This document shows, in pieces, positions 49,090-61,038 of a DNA stretch of 64,000 nt; position 1 is the stretch's first letter, and the number at the start of each line of letters is the position of its first letter. The translations under genes were made by a program, and so were the position numbers. Under the pieces are notes generated by a model. That model worked only from the letters and a program-made list of their open reading frames with translations, was not told where the DNA came from and searched no databases. The stretch covers positions 55,171,890 to 55,235,889 of the forward strand of contig OX104134.1 of NCBI GenBank assembly GCA_944470555.2, read 5' to 3'. The DNA comes from Heterobilharzia americana (lineage: Eukaryota; Platyhelminthes; Trematoda; Strigeidida; Schistosomatidae).

Positions 49090-49637
49090 CAGCAGAAGCC
49101 ATCTGTGTCCACCTAAACAACCCAAGTCTGTATGTTCAGAAGATATTTCTACAGCCTCTTTCTTTGCCTTGGCCATCTGTATAGCTTACCTATCAAAACT
49201 AGACCCTTCCTTTCATTCATCCCACAAATGATTATAACTAATATTTTGATATCTCTATTATTATCATCATCGTTTTGATTATCGTTATTATTATTATTGT
49301 CATTATTATTACAGTTTTGGCCATCTTGTTCTCCCCCTGCTGTCTCTAACTACCGTCAACAATTTACCAATTGACGTAACAATTCATTTTCTTTCCTCGT
49401 TAGTTGCTATTATACAAAGCATCAATTGCACAACAACCTGTTTGAAATTTTACAAAATCTTTCTACTATAATTAATCTATGATTTAGTTGTTGTCTCAAC
49501 TACCTGATCAATTACCACCGTTATGATACTTTGAGATTGATAACCTGTCGTTAAACAACTCTCACCACTAGGTTGGTATGTAATTTTATGTTTTGGAAAT
49601 GCTATGTATTAGTGTAGAGCCATCGATGAGGAACTTA
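49090..49637 (+). repeat. Right arm of PLE inverted repeat
   Basis: Reverse complement of 47193-47740. It replaces the N-terminal part of the PLE, so the body starts abruptly at about 49089. It ends next to a hammerhead motif. Confidence 0.85.
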
Positions 49638-49638
49638 A

Positions 49639-49730
49639 TGTTTGCGCACTGCCGAGGAGTCCCACGCTTGGACGAAACAGCTGTCGAGTGTTTCTTCAAC
49701 TCATCTAGCCCATGATGAATACCAACATGT
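49639..49730 (+). repeat. Hammerhead SINE, second family, promoter-less fragment
   Basis: It starts within stem I of the ribozyme, directly at the outer end of the PLE arm, and keeps the tail with CCCATGATGAATACC. No A or B box precedes it. Confidence 0.65.
49644..49695 (+). ncRNA. Hammerhead ribozyme, one core change
   Basis: The first box is CCGAGGA (49652-49658) instead of CTGAGGA. Stem II is a full GTCC/GGAC pair. GAAAC, the loopless CAG-CTG stem III and the GTC triplet are all kept. Stem I GCACT pairs with AGTGT with one G-U. The single T-to-C change hits an invariant core U. Confidence 0.65.
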
Positions 49731-49739
49731 CGAACATTC

Positions 49740-50400
49740 GTTATGCTTAAGGATTTTGAAAATACACAGGATAGAGAGCTAACATTTTCACGTAAAATAA
49801 CATTAGTAAACGACTATCCACTTGGATTCACTGGCTATAACTTAGAAGAAAAGGCACAAATATAAAATTTACCGACCACCTCAAAGAAAACTCTTCATAC
49901 GAGCCTGAAATTCATAGGCGATTTTGCAGCTGAAATCCTAAAAAACCGTTTCTCAAGACCTTTAAGGGAGACATTTCATACAACTAGGCTGAAAATCACG
50001 TTCTTGCTTCAGTTTATTAAGGACAGAAGAAAGCTTTAGCCACATTGTCTATCAGTTTACTTGTCCATGTGGAGCAACGTAAATCGATTGTACAAAGTAT
50101 CAAGTCCATAAACTTATTCTGGAGTATTACCCATCGTGATTAATCACAGCAAACTGAACAAATATTAACAGTTCCATTATTGAACACTGTGTCATCTCTG
50201 GACATCTGCCCTCTCTTAATTGTAGATTCAAAGTAATTTACAGAATGCCTTATCTCAATTTCGAAGAATTTTGACTGTTTCATCCACGCACACCTGCATT
50301 CGGCGATTCACAACTTTAAACTCAACCTTTGTTCAACTCAGTTATGGCGACAGAAAGTTCAAACTTCTATCATTTATCACTTGAGAGGGTTGATGGGAGA
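49740..50400 (+). pseudogene. PLE C-terminal half (RT thumb and GIY-YIG)
   Basis: Frames contain LVNDYPLGFTGYNLEEK, then KKTLHTSLKFIGDFAAEIL and RPLRETFHTTRLKITF. Next, in broken frames, comes the nuclease with a CPCGAT-type core, IIEHCVISGHLPSLNC and a FKVIYRMPYLNFEEF-type block. Stops and shifts are frequent. It is a different copy from the minus-strand PLE next door. Confidence 0.75.
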
Positions 50401-50639
50401 TCTCCACTCCCCTTTGAGTATGTTTAGACAGTGACCACGCGATAGTTCGAACATCCTAATATCTGAACTTAATTGTATGTATAAAAACTACAGCAACCAA
50501 ACCATCACGATTGCAGATCGATGATGGGAATACTACAAACGCCTTCAACAAAGAACTGACTGGAAAGTTATTAAAGCATCATAATGTCAGTCACTCAGTA
50601 GAAGTCTGTCATCATCGTCAGCCTGCTGTAGAAAACAGT

Positions 50640-52600
50640 GGTAAAGACCATAACTAACTCGCAGAAAGACGTTGGAAAGAGTTAGCGAATGCAATCAACT
50701 CCTGAATCAATGCATTTGCATGAACACATCCCTGCAGACTCCACTCGCATAATGCGAGGAAACAATTCAAATGCAGACTGATGAGAAGTCTACGTAATGA
50801 CCGTGAGTACTGCAGTAAGAAAAGCAACGATGAGAGGTAACAGTAGACAGTTATTTAGACTGATCAAGAAAGCTGGGAGGGGGTGGGGGGTTAATGTTTA
50901 GTGATAATATAGCAAAGGATAAGTGCATGATTTACCCACGGGAAAGACGACTGAAACAACGGATGGATCACTTCAAGGAATAGCTCAACTGGAATCTATC
51001 TACTATTCTGCTGCTAGTCATGAAGTTGGATCCTGAATGATAAATTGAAGTAGGGCTTCCAACTTCTGCAGAGACTAGAAAGGCTGTAAACATTATCAAA
51101 CGAGGAAGGCAGCAAAACTAGACAGGCTAGTACCTGAGGTAATCAAAGATGGCGAAGGAATACTATTGGTCAGGTTGGATGGTAATCAGATACAATGTCC
51201 TCCGACTGCTCTCAACCTATCTGCCTTCAAGAAAAGAGGAAAAGTCTCTTACGGTGATCACAGCAGAGTTAGTCTCACGAAGATAGTCTAAGATCCCAGT
51301 TTCTTTAATTACTAGACATTTAAACGAAGCTCAGGAGCAGACCTGGTCGCGACACATTAACCAACAGCCACACTAAACAGCGTCAGATACTATCTGTATT
51401 TCTTGACTTGAAGGTAGCATTTGACTCCGACCACTGAGGGCTCTCACGAATGTCTCTCACTGAAAGGGATATTCGGTTAACATCCTGTACTCGAACATTT
51501 GTGAGCATATCAAAGGTTATGAAGTTATCAGTCAAATGGTATCCGTGAAAGATATCCCATCTCTCCATCCTTATTTAATTGATCAATGAAATACATAAGG
51601 TCTCTCTCACCACCCAGCTTCACTGAGATTGACCTTGTCACAGGAGACTCCTTAATGAGTACAGAGCACCCATATTACAAAGTCCTGTTAGGTGAAGATG
51701 TTGACAACATGCAGTCTTCTGGACATCTTGAATGGCAATTTGAGAATGTTTAAGATGCGTTTCTAACCACTCAAACGCAAACTGTTTCTCTATGACTGAC
51801 ATAAGTTAGCACCCCCTACAACAGTAGGAAGTAAGCTGGTTGGGCGTGTTGACCGCACAACTTATTTAGTAAGTCGTATCAACCCCGATGGGTTAATGAT
51901 GGACGAAATGTCTGCACAAATATAAAGGGTTTATCTAGCTTCCGCCAACTTATGTCATTTATGACGCCGGTGAGATCGTCTATTTAAAGGCCGAGTGCAC
52001 TGAGCTGCTGTTTCCTCTCTTCTACTACAAGGGTACCAAACAATAGAAGATATGAAGTTTCAGGTGTTTAACCATAGTTGCCTTATGTTACGGTACAACT
52101 ACATAAGTAACATGAAAATCACTGGTAGAGTTTTAAGCGGAAGATAGTCAATTTATGAGGTTGAAAATTGTTACCGACAGTGGTGGCTGGGATATATGCT
52201 ATGCCCACCTAAACACCGCCTCACACCACGTTGACTGAATCAGGTTCGGGCTGGATTGAAGTTAGAGACAACCAAATTAAAATATGACATCAGTCCCTGA
52301 AGTTTTTTACTTTTAATCTAAGTTATATCGGGAAGTGTGTAGATTTGCCGGTTAGGGTTCCCAAGACCACCGAAATTAATGGCTGGAGACCCTGGTTGGT
52401 ATGGCTCAGATATGATCGCAATGGCATGGATGTACCTACACATTATCGTTATCTTAAAGGTCATACTGAATTTCACTGTTGTCTCATCCCCCACCCATCT
52501 TTGTTCATGACTTTTTATCACTTTTGGTTACCTCCTTCTTCATTGCTCCGTCTTTCATCGTAATACATACTAGCTTGATGTGCTGGTACGAAGCGTAGCA
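50640..52600 (+). mobile_element. LINE family B, 3' two-thirds, decayed
   Basis: Plus-strand fragments in order: RQLFRLIKKAG, then VPEVIKDGEG, then LDLKVAFDSDH (palm motif A, about 51400). Next are LGEDVDNMQS and DGLMMDEMSAQI, then a RWLGHVLRM-type block (WWLGYMLCPPKHRL, about 52180). The C-terminal LETL...MAQ...SQW block lies near 52390-52450, with 3' UTR beyond. The same end is seen at 56450 on the minus strand. Heavily frameshifted. The endonuclease half is missing or unrecognisable. Confidence 0.75.
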
Positions 52601-52609
52601 ACCCGGACA

Positions 52610-55240
52610 GTAACACAGTATAGCTAGACCCTAAGTTAATATTGACTGAGTAGTTCTTCAAAAACATTACGTGAACTCAATAGCCTTACCATGATCACAG
52701 TAGTAACTTCGTTTTACCATTACAAACGTTTTACTATACTCTTGAACAAAATAAGAATCATGTGACCCTATCGACTACTAAGGGACTGCTACTTCTTTCC
52801 ACTGATTATAAATACGATGGTACAGCAAATGAGATCGTCGAAAAGACATTTCCCTTCGCTGTAACATCTATGACATAATGTGAGGATTCCTCGTTCGTAA
52901 CATAAACGAATGGTTGTAGACTCTTGGTTACATGGCTGAAAATCAATAATAATGATGCTGAAGTATTTATTCTTCAACGTCTTCAAAATCTAGAATATTT
53001 TCACTAACTTTCAGTTTTAGATTTTCTCCTTCTCATACATTTTTGTTTACTTTGATGTCGCTCTTCCATTATCAATTCCTTGTTTGAATACTGCTGTGAA
53101 GTGTAGCAGTTTGAAGCAATTTACCTCTGTATGAGGTTCTACGTTGACTACGTTTGGCTGTCTGTTGATAAAACTGTCCTTGTATAGACAGACGACTTAG
53201 CAATACCACTGAACTGATTATGTGCTGAAATTGACAATAGGCGTCGACTTGCAGGTCGTTTGCGGAGATCCAGTGCTTATTAGTGGATGGTTCACTGAAG
53301 TTACAAGTAGTAAAATTCGTAATTCTTGTAGCATCTTGTAAAACAGCGTTTGTTTACTTGCTTTGGACGACTGGCAGATAGCTGAGTTTATCTCGTTTTA
53401 ATACAGGCGATTTTCTTACGCCGGTTTCTCTAGAATGGCGACTTTTAGCACTACCCAAACTTAACATTAACTTAGCACACAAGGAATCACGATAAAAGTT
53501 TAAATAGGAAGTCCATAAAACCAGTTAGTACAAGGCAACGACTTCGATATGAGTTCATGTTGACTACAAATGGGTTGTGATTCACACAGAACTCCCGGAG
53601 ATGATATCCATTGTTTGGTGATAAGCACAAATGAAACATACTTCTGAAGTCACAGATGATGAACTCATTTGAAGTTATTTACTAAAAATTTGCACACCGT
53701 ACATCAATGCAGAGATTTCCAAGTTCAAGGTGCAGACGTTGACGGTAGCGGTCTGCAACACTACACGTGATTTAAGAATAGCTGTTATATATGACACTGG
53801 GAAAACAATTTCCTAGTAAGCCGAAACGACAAAGACAGATCAGATGTTCAAATAACACCGACCAGCTGAGAGGAATAAAGACAAAAGTAAAAGATAACAA
53901 TAAAACACCATGCAGTTGAGATACATATTATAATAATAATAATAATATAATGACGGGGATTTCTACAACTGCACAATTGTTTGACACAGTAGGTTTGATT
54001 TTTTCCGGGGCTAAACTGGAAGTTCAGAATTTTTTATCATAAAATACACCTTCATCTGTGTGAAAATTGATATACGACATGGGAGTCCAAAAACGAACTA
54101 GGTGGTGGTTATCTTACGTGAACGCTCCCTGAGCTTTTTAATTCAGTTTGAACCCATAAAAGGGGAAATAGTCAGAAACAGCAATTCCGAGATATTGGTG
54201 TTTCTCAGTTATTGCTAAATACCATGAATTGAAAGTTACGAGATCACTAGATTATGCCTTACATAAACTTAGTGACACCTTACGACCGTTCGAATCACGT
54301 CTTAGAACCTGGAAATGACAATTCATATGGTGTTACCCATACCGACCAACAGCTGAACTGTAGTGGATAATATTCAATGCCAACTTTTTGACGGGCTTTG
54401 AGTAAGATGCTCATCTGTTAAAAAAAAACTGATTGTATTTACACCAATGATACTTAACGCCTATTGAATAGAATGTATTGCATAAAATTCTGTATTCAGT
54501 ATGCAATTAGCAGTTGGTAATTAGTTAAAATAGAGCAGACTTATTTACTTCTTTCCATTTTTATAAATCCTGAACATCTTGTTATTAGCACTTTTCTCCC
54601 CAACCACCTCGTACCCCCTTATTCATTTTTCCTAATCAGTTTTGAGACTTGTCCATATTCAAACTTATGCACTTTTAAGTAATGCTCAAAGCTGTACTGT
54701 CTCTCTAAAGTAAAGATACAAAGTGAAGCGTCAATTCCAATATCAAAATACAAACGGTTGAATTTCATTAAATGTATTCGACTATTCAATTACGATGTCC
54801 ACTGACAACTAGTAATTGAGTCATTCAATAGAATAATAATAGCTCAAAATAATTCCATCTTCATTTCGAGTTGTTAACATGAAGACAAGAAATACAGAAA
54901 ATAATTCACTTCAGAATAATTACATGATAATAACTACAATGGTAATAAAGATCTGGGCATAGAGAACCAAGTTTAAGTTAAATATGCTGGAAATAATGTA
55001 TGAAAAACTAAGATGAAGCTTCTCCTACCTCTTAATGAGAAATCAGAAATTTGTGAAACTCGATATTTTTATACTAAACCAAGAAGAAAAATAACCTAAA
55101 CAGTCTCCCGAAGATTACGCACATGGGAAATATGCAGTAAGTAAGGAAAGTTAAAAGTTACAGATTGTGTGGGAATGTGAGTATGAAGCTGTACAATGAA
55201 ACTTATTCGTCTAAACTCACTCTAGTTTGTAATCCAAGAC
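52610..55240. other. Stretch before the carrier exon, nothing recognised
   Basis: A small AAT repeat lies at 53931-53949. The proximal part next to 55242 must hold the 3' UTR of the carrier gene; I did not fix its poly(A) site. Confidence 0.4.
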
Positions 55241-55241
55241 A

Positions 55242-55830
55242 TTACGAAGTACGATTAGTAACTTTCGAGTCATCATTAGCAATGGACTCAGTGTCTTCGA
55301 ATGCGGTGGTAACGTTTGGTCTGTAACCAGGTTTCACGTACACTTTATCATCAGTTGATGGTGGAGGCCAAAGATAGAGAAGGTGTTCATAGAGACAGCG
55401 AATTCCAAAAATGAACAATGCTTGTAGAGCATATTGAGCTACAAGAGCACCAAAACCTCTATAAAGTCCCAAAAATCCAACAGGCAAGTCCAAAGTAGAA
55501 CGTAGTGCGTCAAAGAAGCCATCATATGATGATACAATGGGAACAACCACATCACCAGTATCCATATTATCAACCAAAGTACGAGTCCCCTGCACACACA
55601 AACGAAGTACTAATGTTTCTACCGGATAAAGTATAACATCTGCTGCAAAATTAGCCGTCATTCCAACTAGCAAGTCAGTGTAGTAACGATTGTAAATAGC
55701 CTGCAACGCAGTATCTTGACGTTGATAAGCCAAAGTAGCCATATCGGTTGTATGACGTTCACTGGCAGAAGGCGCATTAATACTTGGCGTTGAATAATGT
55801 GTAGCATATCCCGGAGAAAACTTGTTCTGA
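55242..55830 (-). CDS. SLC25A46-like mitochondrial carrier, last coding exon
   Basis: The minus-strand frame encodes IYNRYYTDLLVGMTANFAAD, VILYPVETLVLRLCVQGTRT, LVDNMDTGDVVVPI and GLYRGFGALVAQYALQALF, the characteristic C-terminal carrier repeat of SLC25A46, an outer mitochondrial membrane protein involved in mitochondrial dynamics and lipid handling. P-x-E-T stands where ordinary carriers have PxD/ExxR/K. An in-frame ATG lies at 55742, but the frame continues upstream to a splice acceptor (GGGGTTTTCAG, ending at 55831), so this is an internal-to-terminal exon, not a whole gene. The stop codon is at 55242-55244. The remaining exons were not found in the 8 kb upstream within the window. Confidence 0.88.
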
Positions 55831-55834
55831 CTGA

Positions 55835-56325
55835 AAACCCCGGTCTAGAATTTATTTGGGAAAATAATTTTCATTCAGAAAGCATAGAAGAAAGCTCTCA
55901 AGTTCAAACGAAGACAAGGAGAAAAATAACTTTTACAAAAGTTACAAGTAGAGAAAAACCACGAAAAATAAGTGATGCGGGTGAAAGATTCGCAAACTGC
56001 TATACAATGTGAAATGAGGACTTTACAAACTAGTGTAACCAAACAGATAACTAGCATAATCGCTTCCCACAACACCAAACTGTTACCATCAGAAATTGTT
56101 TCACAGCTAGACAGTAACAGGGTATGATTTTTAACAATAAGCACAGATACTGAATTGCGTAGTATGCCATTTTAGCCGGAATGCCTTGACATGATCGAAG
56201 GTGAGATAATCCCGGTCACCCTCTCGAAAAACTCGCACATGTTTCATCATCATCATCATCATCATCATTATCAACATAGGACCAGGCATTACTACGTAAC
56301 GGTCCGAGTTGCCACACCTCATATC
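55835..56325. other. Intronic stretch with a CAT microsatellite
   Basis: This should be intron of the carrier gene. A (CAT)n run of about nine units lies at 56244-56269. The open frames here have no motif. Confidence 0.5.
56244..56269. repeat. (CAT)n microsatellite
   Basis: Uninterrupted CAT units; they read as a methionine run on the minus strand. Confidence 0.85.
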
Positions 56326-56329
56326 AGCA

Positions 56330-56815
56330 CATCAAGTAAAAAGGTAGTGAGGTGAAGGATTAAGATAAGTGAATGCGGTCAAAAGAAATATAAAGTACGA
56401 GAAGAAAGGAAAGAGGAGTGACAAAATGGTGAGATTCGGTATAGTGTTGTTAAGATGAGGATAATATGTGTATACATCTGCGCCACTGACTTCGGTTCTG
56501 AGCCATATCACCTAGAGTCTCCAACCGCTGGTTCCTCTTGTCCCGTGGACCCCAACCACCTAGTCTGCATCGTCCTACATGGCTTAAACCAACAGTCAGA
56601 GACTTCATACATTGGTGCCATGTTTTAGTCTGGCCACCTCGGGCCTTTTTCCAGCCTGAACCCACCTCAGCCAACATTGTGTGACGAGGCAATCGGTGAC
56701 TAGGCATACGTAGTACGTGTCCCAACCAGCCATCTCAGTCGATGAAGGTTCACAACCTCGTCGACTGACACGTTCACGTTCATAACACCTGCCAGGGAAG
56801 TTCATATAACAATGA
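56330..56815 (-). mobile_element. LINE family B, 3' end fragment
   Basis: The minus-strand frame at 56450-56725 reads MGHVLRMPSHRLPRHTML, then SGWKKARGGQTKTWHQCM and RCRLGGWGPRDKRNQRLETL, ending DMAQNRSQWRRCIH. This is the C-terminal tail of a LINE reverse transcriptase. One frame change near 56720 separates it from the upstream VDEVVNLHRL block. The 5' break is at about 56815. Confidence 0.85.
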
Positions 56816-56819
56816 AGGG

Positions 56820-57985
56820 TGAAAGTAAATGTTGGGCACTATTACCGAATATGTGCACATGGAAAGTACACCTAGGAGAGTTGGAATACCCTGATTCCAA
56901 ACCAGTGTTGCACATGGGCCGAACCATCCAAAATGGAGGAATGACGTATGAACCTACCCTGGTCATCTGCTACCATGAGGACGCAGCAACTAACGTCGTT
57001 TCACAGCCTTATGGATCGAAAGTCATGTCAAAGGCCCAAGAAATGGTACCTTAAGACAACCATCTGCTACGTTCCGGTAATCCGAGTAGTATCACAGACC
57101 ACGCACAATTTGTGAATCGTCATTATCAATGGGGACTTTAAAGCTTTCACTAAGTCTCTAAACTAGAAACAAAATCCGGTATGTACCGAACGTTTTAATT
57201 AACCGTCCGATTTGTCAACCTTACATAGTCGTTATTTTACATCCGAAGTATACTGTTTTTCGTTAAGTTTTTAAATCGCATCCAGATGCATATTCTTTTC
57301 GCTTAACAACTTATCATTGGCGATTTCGGTCTGTCTACAGCTTCTTCAGTTGCAAACAGTTGCTTCCACAAAACTGTCCTTCAGTGTGATATCTGATACA
57401 ACTATTCTGAAAATGTGCACACTGTCTCAGATGGTCACCATCAACGTTCGGACTTCGATGTAGATCGGAAACTAAAGGAAAGTTTCACTGAGACTCTGAG
57501 AAGCCTTGGTACTGATATGTGCTGAGTTTTACAGAATCGCATACATTACCTCAGTGAGACATTTTGAATAACTTTCCTACGTGTCAATTCAAAAGGCGTA
57601 TTCACAGTGCGCTTATCCGGGGACATTGCGGCATCAGTAGCGAGGCTTACTGGTGCTGTTGTCAAACCAAGCACCACAGCCAAAGCTGCACTAGTCCGCT
57701 GGATCCCTATCAATAGTCATCTGAGCAGCTGGGTTAAATTTTGAGTGGATTGAGAAGTAGTTGTTAGGAAAAACAACCTTCCCTCGTCAACTATCCAAAG
57801 CGGGCTAGACTCAAGTCTAGCTATCCAGCTCCAATAAAGTTTAGATGAGCATTGGCTACATTTAAAAGACTCCAGAAAAAGGACAATTATAGATACATGT
57901 AGCTTCGAAAAATGTTACACTAATAAACACTGTCTGTTAGCTCTCTACAACGTCTTGAAGCTCGTTGATGTATTCCAGCAAACAA
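56820..57985. other. Stretch with no firm feature
   Basis: Weak LINE-like codon blocks may occur between 57560 and 57980, but I cannot anchor them to a motif. Confidence 0.35.
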
Positions 57986-57989
57986 GTTG

Positions 57990-58955
57990 CAGAGGCTCTT
58001 AAGGAACTTAAAGTGACCGAGACTTGCCATATTTCTTGGCCTGAAGGCAGCATTTGACTCTGTTGACCATGGTGTTGTGGCAGTGTTTGACTGTGAAGAG
58101 AGTACCCAGTAAGTATACAACGCTTATCGCCAGTGATTTGTGTCTAATGTCACACAAACTTGAAGAACTACAAGTGAAAACTAACAAGTTGACAGAAGAG
58201 GCAGGGTAACGAAGACGGGACTTTAAGTTAAAGTAGAGAAGATAGAGGTGATGAAGATATCGCACCAACAACTCCAACAACAACAATAAACTCCAATCAC
58301 CATCAACAGGAGAAACTTAAAGGGAGTAACCTCCTTCACCTATTTAGGAGGCACTGTTTCAACTACAGGCGGCACAGTTGAGGACGTCAAAGCCAGCCAG
58401 GATCGGAAAAGCAAGACAGGCGCTCATTAGCCTGAAACCAGTGTGGAGATCTTCTGCACTCAGCACAAAGAACAACATCCGGATTTCCAACACCAACGTC
58501 AAGTCAGTGCTCCTATATGGTTCAGAGACTTGGCGCGTTACGAAACGGATTTCCAACCAACTGCAGACATTCATCAACAACTGCCTACGCTGGCTCGATA
58601 CTGAAGCTCAGATGGCTAGAAAGAATAAGCAACAAGGAACTCTGGTTGGGCAACGAACCAACCAAGAACATATCACTCAACAAATATGCAGAAGAAAGTG
58701 GAAATAGATTGAATTTGGCATACGCTGAGAAGGCCGACTGGGGACATCACGCGCCATGCCAGCTCTCGAGTGGAACCCAAAGAGGAAACGGCGAGTTAGG
58801 CGTCCCAGCTGAGGGTGACATGGAGATCATGTGTGGATAAAATGAGAGCTTGTGGGCTGTCGTGGAGCGAGGTTCAAAAGTTTGCAGAGAACAGAGTGCA
58901 CTGGAGACGTGCTACTGAAGCACTATATTCCACTATGAACCCAAGGGACAAATAA
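57990..58955 (+). mobile_element. LINE family A, 3' half, decayed
   Basis: LKAAFDSVDHGVV (palm motif A) lies at about 58040. Then come EELQVKTNKLTEEAG, FTYLGGTVSTTGGTVEDVKA and KTNVKSVLLYGSETW-type blocks (58378-58707), LWLGNEPTKN, HHAPCQLSSGTQRGNGELG, and the C-terminal WSEVQKFAENRVHWRRATEA ending at a stop near 58953. The same blocks occur in the 3.4-6.6 kb copy. Several frame changes are present, and the YxDD region is lost to a deletion near 58110. Confidence 0.8.
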
Positions 58956-58999
58956 TAATCATATAATCAAACCATTCTACTCAAAACTCATGCTGTCAT

Positions 59000-60015
59000 G
59001 TAAGGGCTTGTAGAGAGTTGTCATCGGAACTGACGACAACTAGCGGTGTCCACCAAAGATGCCTACTGTCACCGTTCCCATATTGGTCTTCGTCATAGAC
59101 GTACTACTGGACATAACCTTAGGTACGTCTGACTTCACCATACTCACCATAGGTTATTTAGTTGGTTTTTAGTATGCAGACGATATTGTCACAATTGTGA
59201 AGACGCAGAGCTTCCTGCCGACTGCCTCCAACCAACTGACATCTACTAATGTGCACCGCGATGCTGAGCTTCCTAGCTTGGTTGCCACATTGCAAATATG
59301 ATCGATAGAATTCGGTCTGCACTCAGGACTAGACAACATGAAATTGGTTGCACTCCCATGACCAATCAATACATACTGAACCACTGAATTGCATAGTGCT
59401 TCTACAAAGTTAACAGAAGCCTGTCTCTACACATGTCTTGGGTGGTGAATCACTGGAAGCTACCAAAAAGTTTGTGTAACTGTTGGTGAGTGCTAATGAA
59501 GGTGTAAATGATGAGGTTCAAAACTTTATGTCGAAAGCCAGAGTAGCATACGTCAATCTGAGCCACCTTTGGAGCCGTCACGATGTCAACCTTCCTTGAA
59601 AAGTCGAGTATACAACGCGTCTGTACAGGCTGTTCTGTACTACGCTTGTGAAAACTTACCTCTCCGAAGATGACTCAACGTTTTCAATCACCGTTGTCTC
59701 TCCAGGACTGCCCATATGTGATGGAAACACCGTAATGAATCCTGAGATAAGGTGGTGTGTATTTAATAATGATGGGGGTCGTCATTCCTTGAGTGTGATC
59801 ATTTCGGAACACCGGTTTTGGTGGCTCGGGCATTTATTACGCACGTTGTGTTAGCGGCTCTCACCAGGAACTTTTCACTTGCCCTCGAATTGGCTGCAAG
59901 AAGGAGAGAGGTGGCAAACGTGTGACGTGGAACCATAGGATGAATGATAGTTTTGCCAGGTTAGCATCTGAAGGTACCTCAATATTTCCTAGATGGGGTC
60001 CGAGGGTTCATGAAA
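59000..60015 (+). mobile_element. LINE family B, 3' half, decayed
   Basis: YADDIVTIV, an intact catalytic box, is encoded at about 59172-59198. Next are QLTST- and FGLHSG-like blocks, then KSRVYNASVQAVLYYACENL, then the frame with EHRFWWLGHLLRTL (59648-59854). The tail has CKKERGGKRVTW-like coding and a conserved 3' end near 59970-60010 (GAAGGTACCTCAATATT). It starts about 45 bases after the stop of the LINE-A copy. Confidence 0.75.
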
Positions 60016-60019
60016 CTCA

Positions 60020-60900
60020 ATGATTCGAAATGATAGTATATATGGGTTCAGAATAGAAACCAGTGGCGATAGTGCTACAGTGTCCATGTTTCGTCTATTA
60101 CTCAAAAGTAGGACGAAAGTAGTGAGTGTTTCCTTGGATGTACACCACGACTGCTTCTTTAATAGCCCACTTCTGCTTTTGTTTCCATTCTGTCTTCCGT
60201 TTTCTGCATCTTCGTAATGTTCCTCTACTATTTTGCAGCGCATATCTCTTGGCTCTAATGCTGTACCAAGTTTTCATTCCAATAAATATAATACAAAAAC
60301 GTCCGTTACCACTGTAAGAAAGTGCTTTGAATAACCACCTGAGTACAACCACTCTTTGCTCCACGGTTTCATGTTAAAATTAACCAACCACTTCATCTTT
60401 CCTATCTGTGAATTAGTCAAGAAAATTAGATACTCAAGGAATCAGGTCAGTATACCCAACCACTAAGGCAGTAAACCAAAGAAATCAACCTCAATGAGGA
60501 ACAATCTGTCACTCATCAAGAAAAAGATCACGTGACTGTGAACTTTGACATTAATGTTGCCAGCCCTTAAAGTAAAATTGGTCGGATGTTGTCGAATGTT
60601 ACTGCTTTACAACTACTGTTTCTTGATCTGATGGTGCGGCGGATGTCACTGAGTTTTATCTTTGATCCCTTTATTACACACTATGAAATTGCCAGAACGC
60701 TGGTTCTATCTACCAATAAGGGTACACCAGCTGACTGACAAAGAAGAAAGGTATAATCTGCCAACCTGAAATCGAAAACTTGATACCGAATTTCACTAAC
60801 GAACAATAAAAAAAGAATAAAACAAAACAATCCATCCTGGATTTTCGGACTTTTGTCTATAATGACAATAACAATAAAGTTTGAAACAGTTTGTCCCTTT
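60020..60900. other. Stretch with no firm feature
   Basis: Both strands are open around 60000-60360. The minus frame has KRYALQNSRGTLRRCRKRKT, rich in basic residues, but neither splice signals nor a family is clear. It may be LINE 3' UTR. Confidence 0.35.
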
Positions 60901-60906
60901 TGTGAA

Positions 60907-61038
60907 TTTCGATAGCGTAATTAGAAGACGAAGTTTATTTGAGCAATGTGATGTATTTGTGCAATACATTTCGAAATGTATTGCACAAATACATCACATT
61001 GCTCAAATAAACTTCGTCTTCTAATTACGCTATCGAAA
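60907..61038. repeat. Perfect 132-bp palindrome without spacer
   Basis: The 66-base arms are exact reverse complements about the dyad at 60972/60973 (ACATTTCGAAATGT). I compared them base by base and found no mismatch. The arm includes CTCAAATAAACTTCG, which could hold a poly(A) signal. Similarity fades at once outside: AACAATAAA occurs on both sides but in the same orientation. Confidence 0.93.

Larger units (their letters stand above)
47193..49637 (-). mobile_element. 5'-truncated PLE flanked by approximately 548-bp inverted repeats
   Basis: The minus-strand PLE body is bracketed by arms 47193-47740 and 49090-49637 that are reverse complements; paired positions sum to 96830 at both ends I checked, so no net indel. 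The left arm holds the last codons of the endonuclease and its 3' UTR, and the right arm is the same 3' end in the other orientation, joined to a 5'-truncated body. Penelope elements are known to have terminal repeats in inverted order. The near identity of the arms contrasts with the decay of the coding region. Confidence 0.85.

Noticed and set aside
49001..49231. Plus-strand open frame over the PLE junction
   Set aside because: It spans the boundary between the PLE body (antisense) and the inverted arm; no independent coding signal.
55875..56144. Minus-strand 89-codon frame upstream of the carrier exon
   Set aside because: No match to carrier repeats, and it lies across the intron side of the splice acceptor.
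60098..60364. Basic minus-strand frame after LINE-B
   Set aside because: Could be an exon, but all nearby frames are open by chance and the region follows a LINE 3' end; no evidence separates the options.
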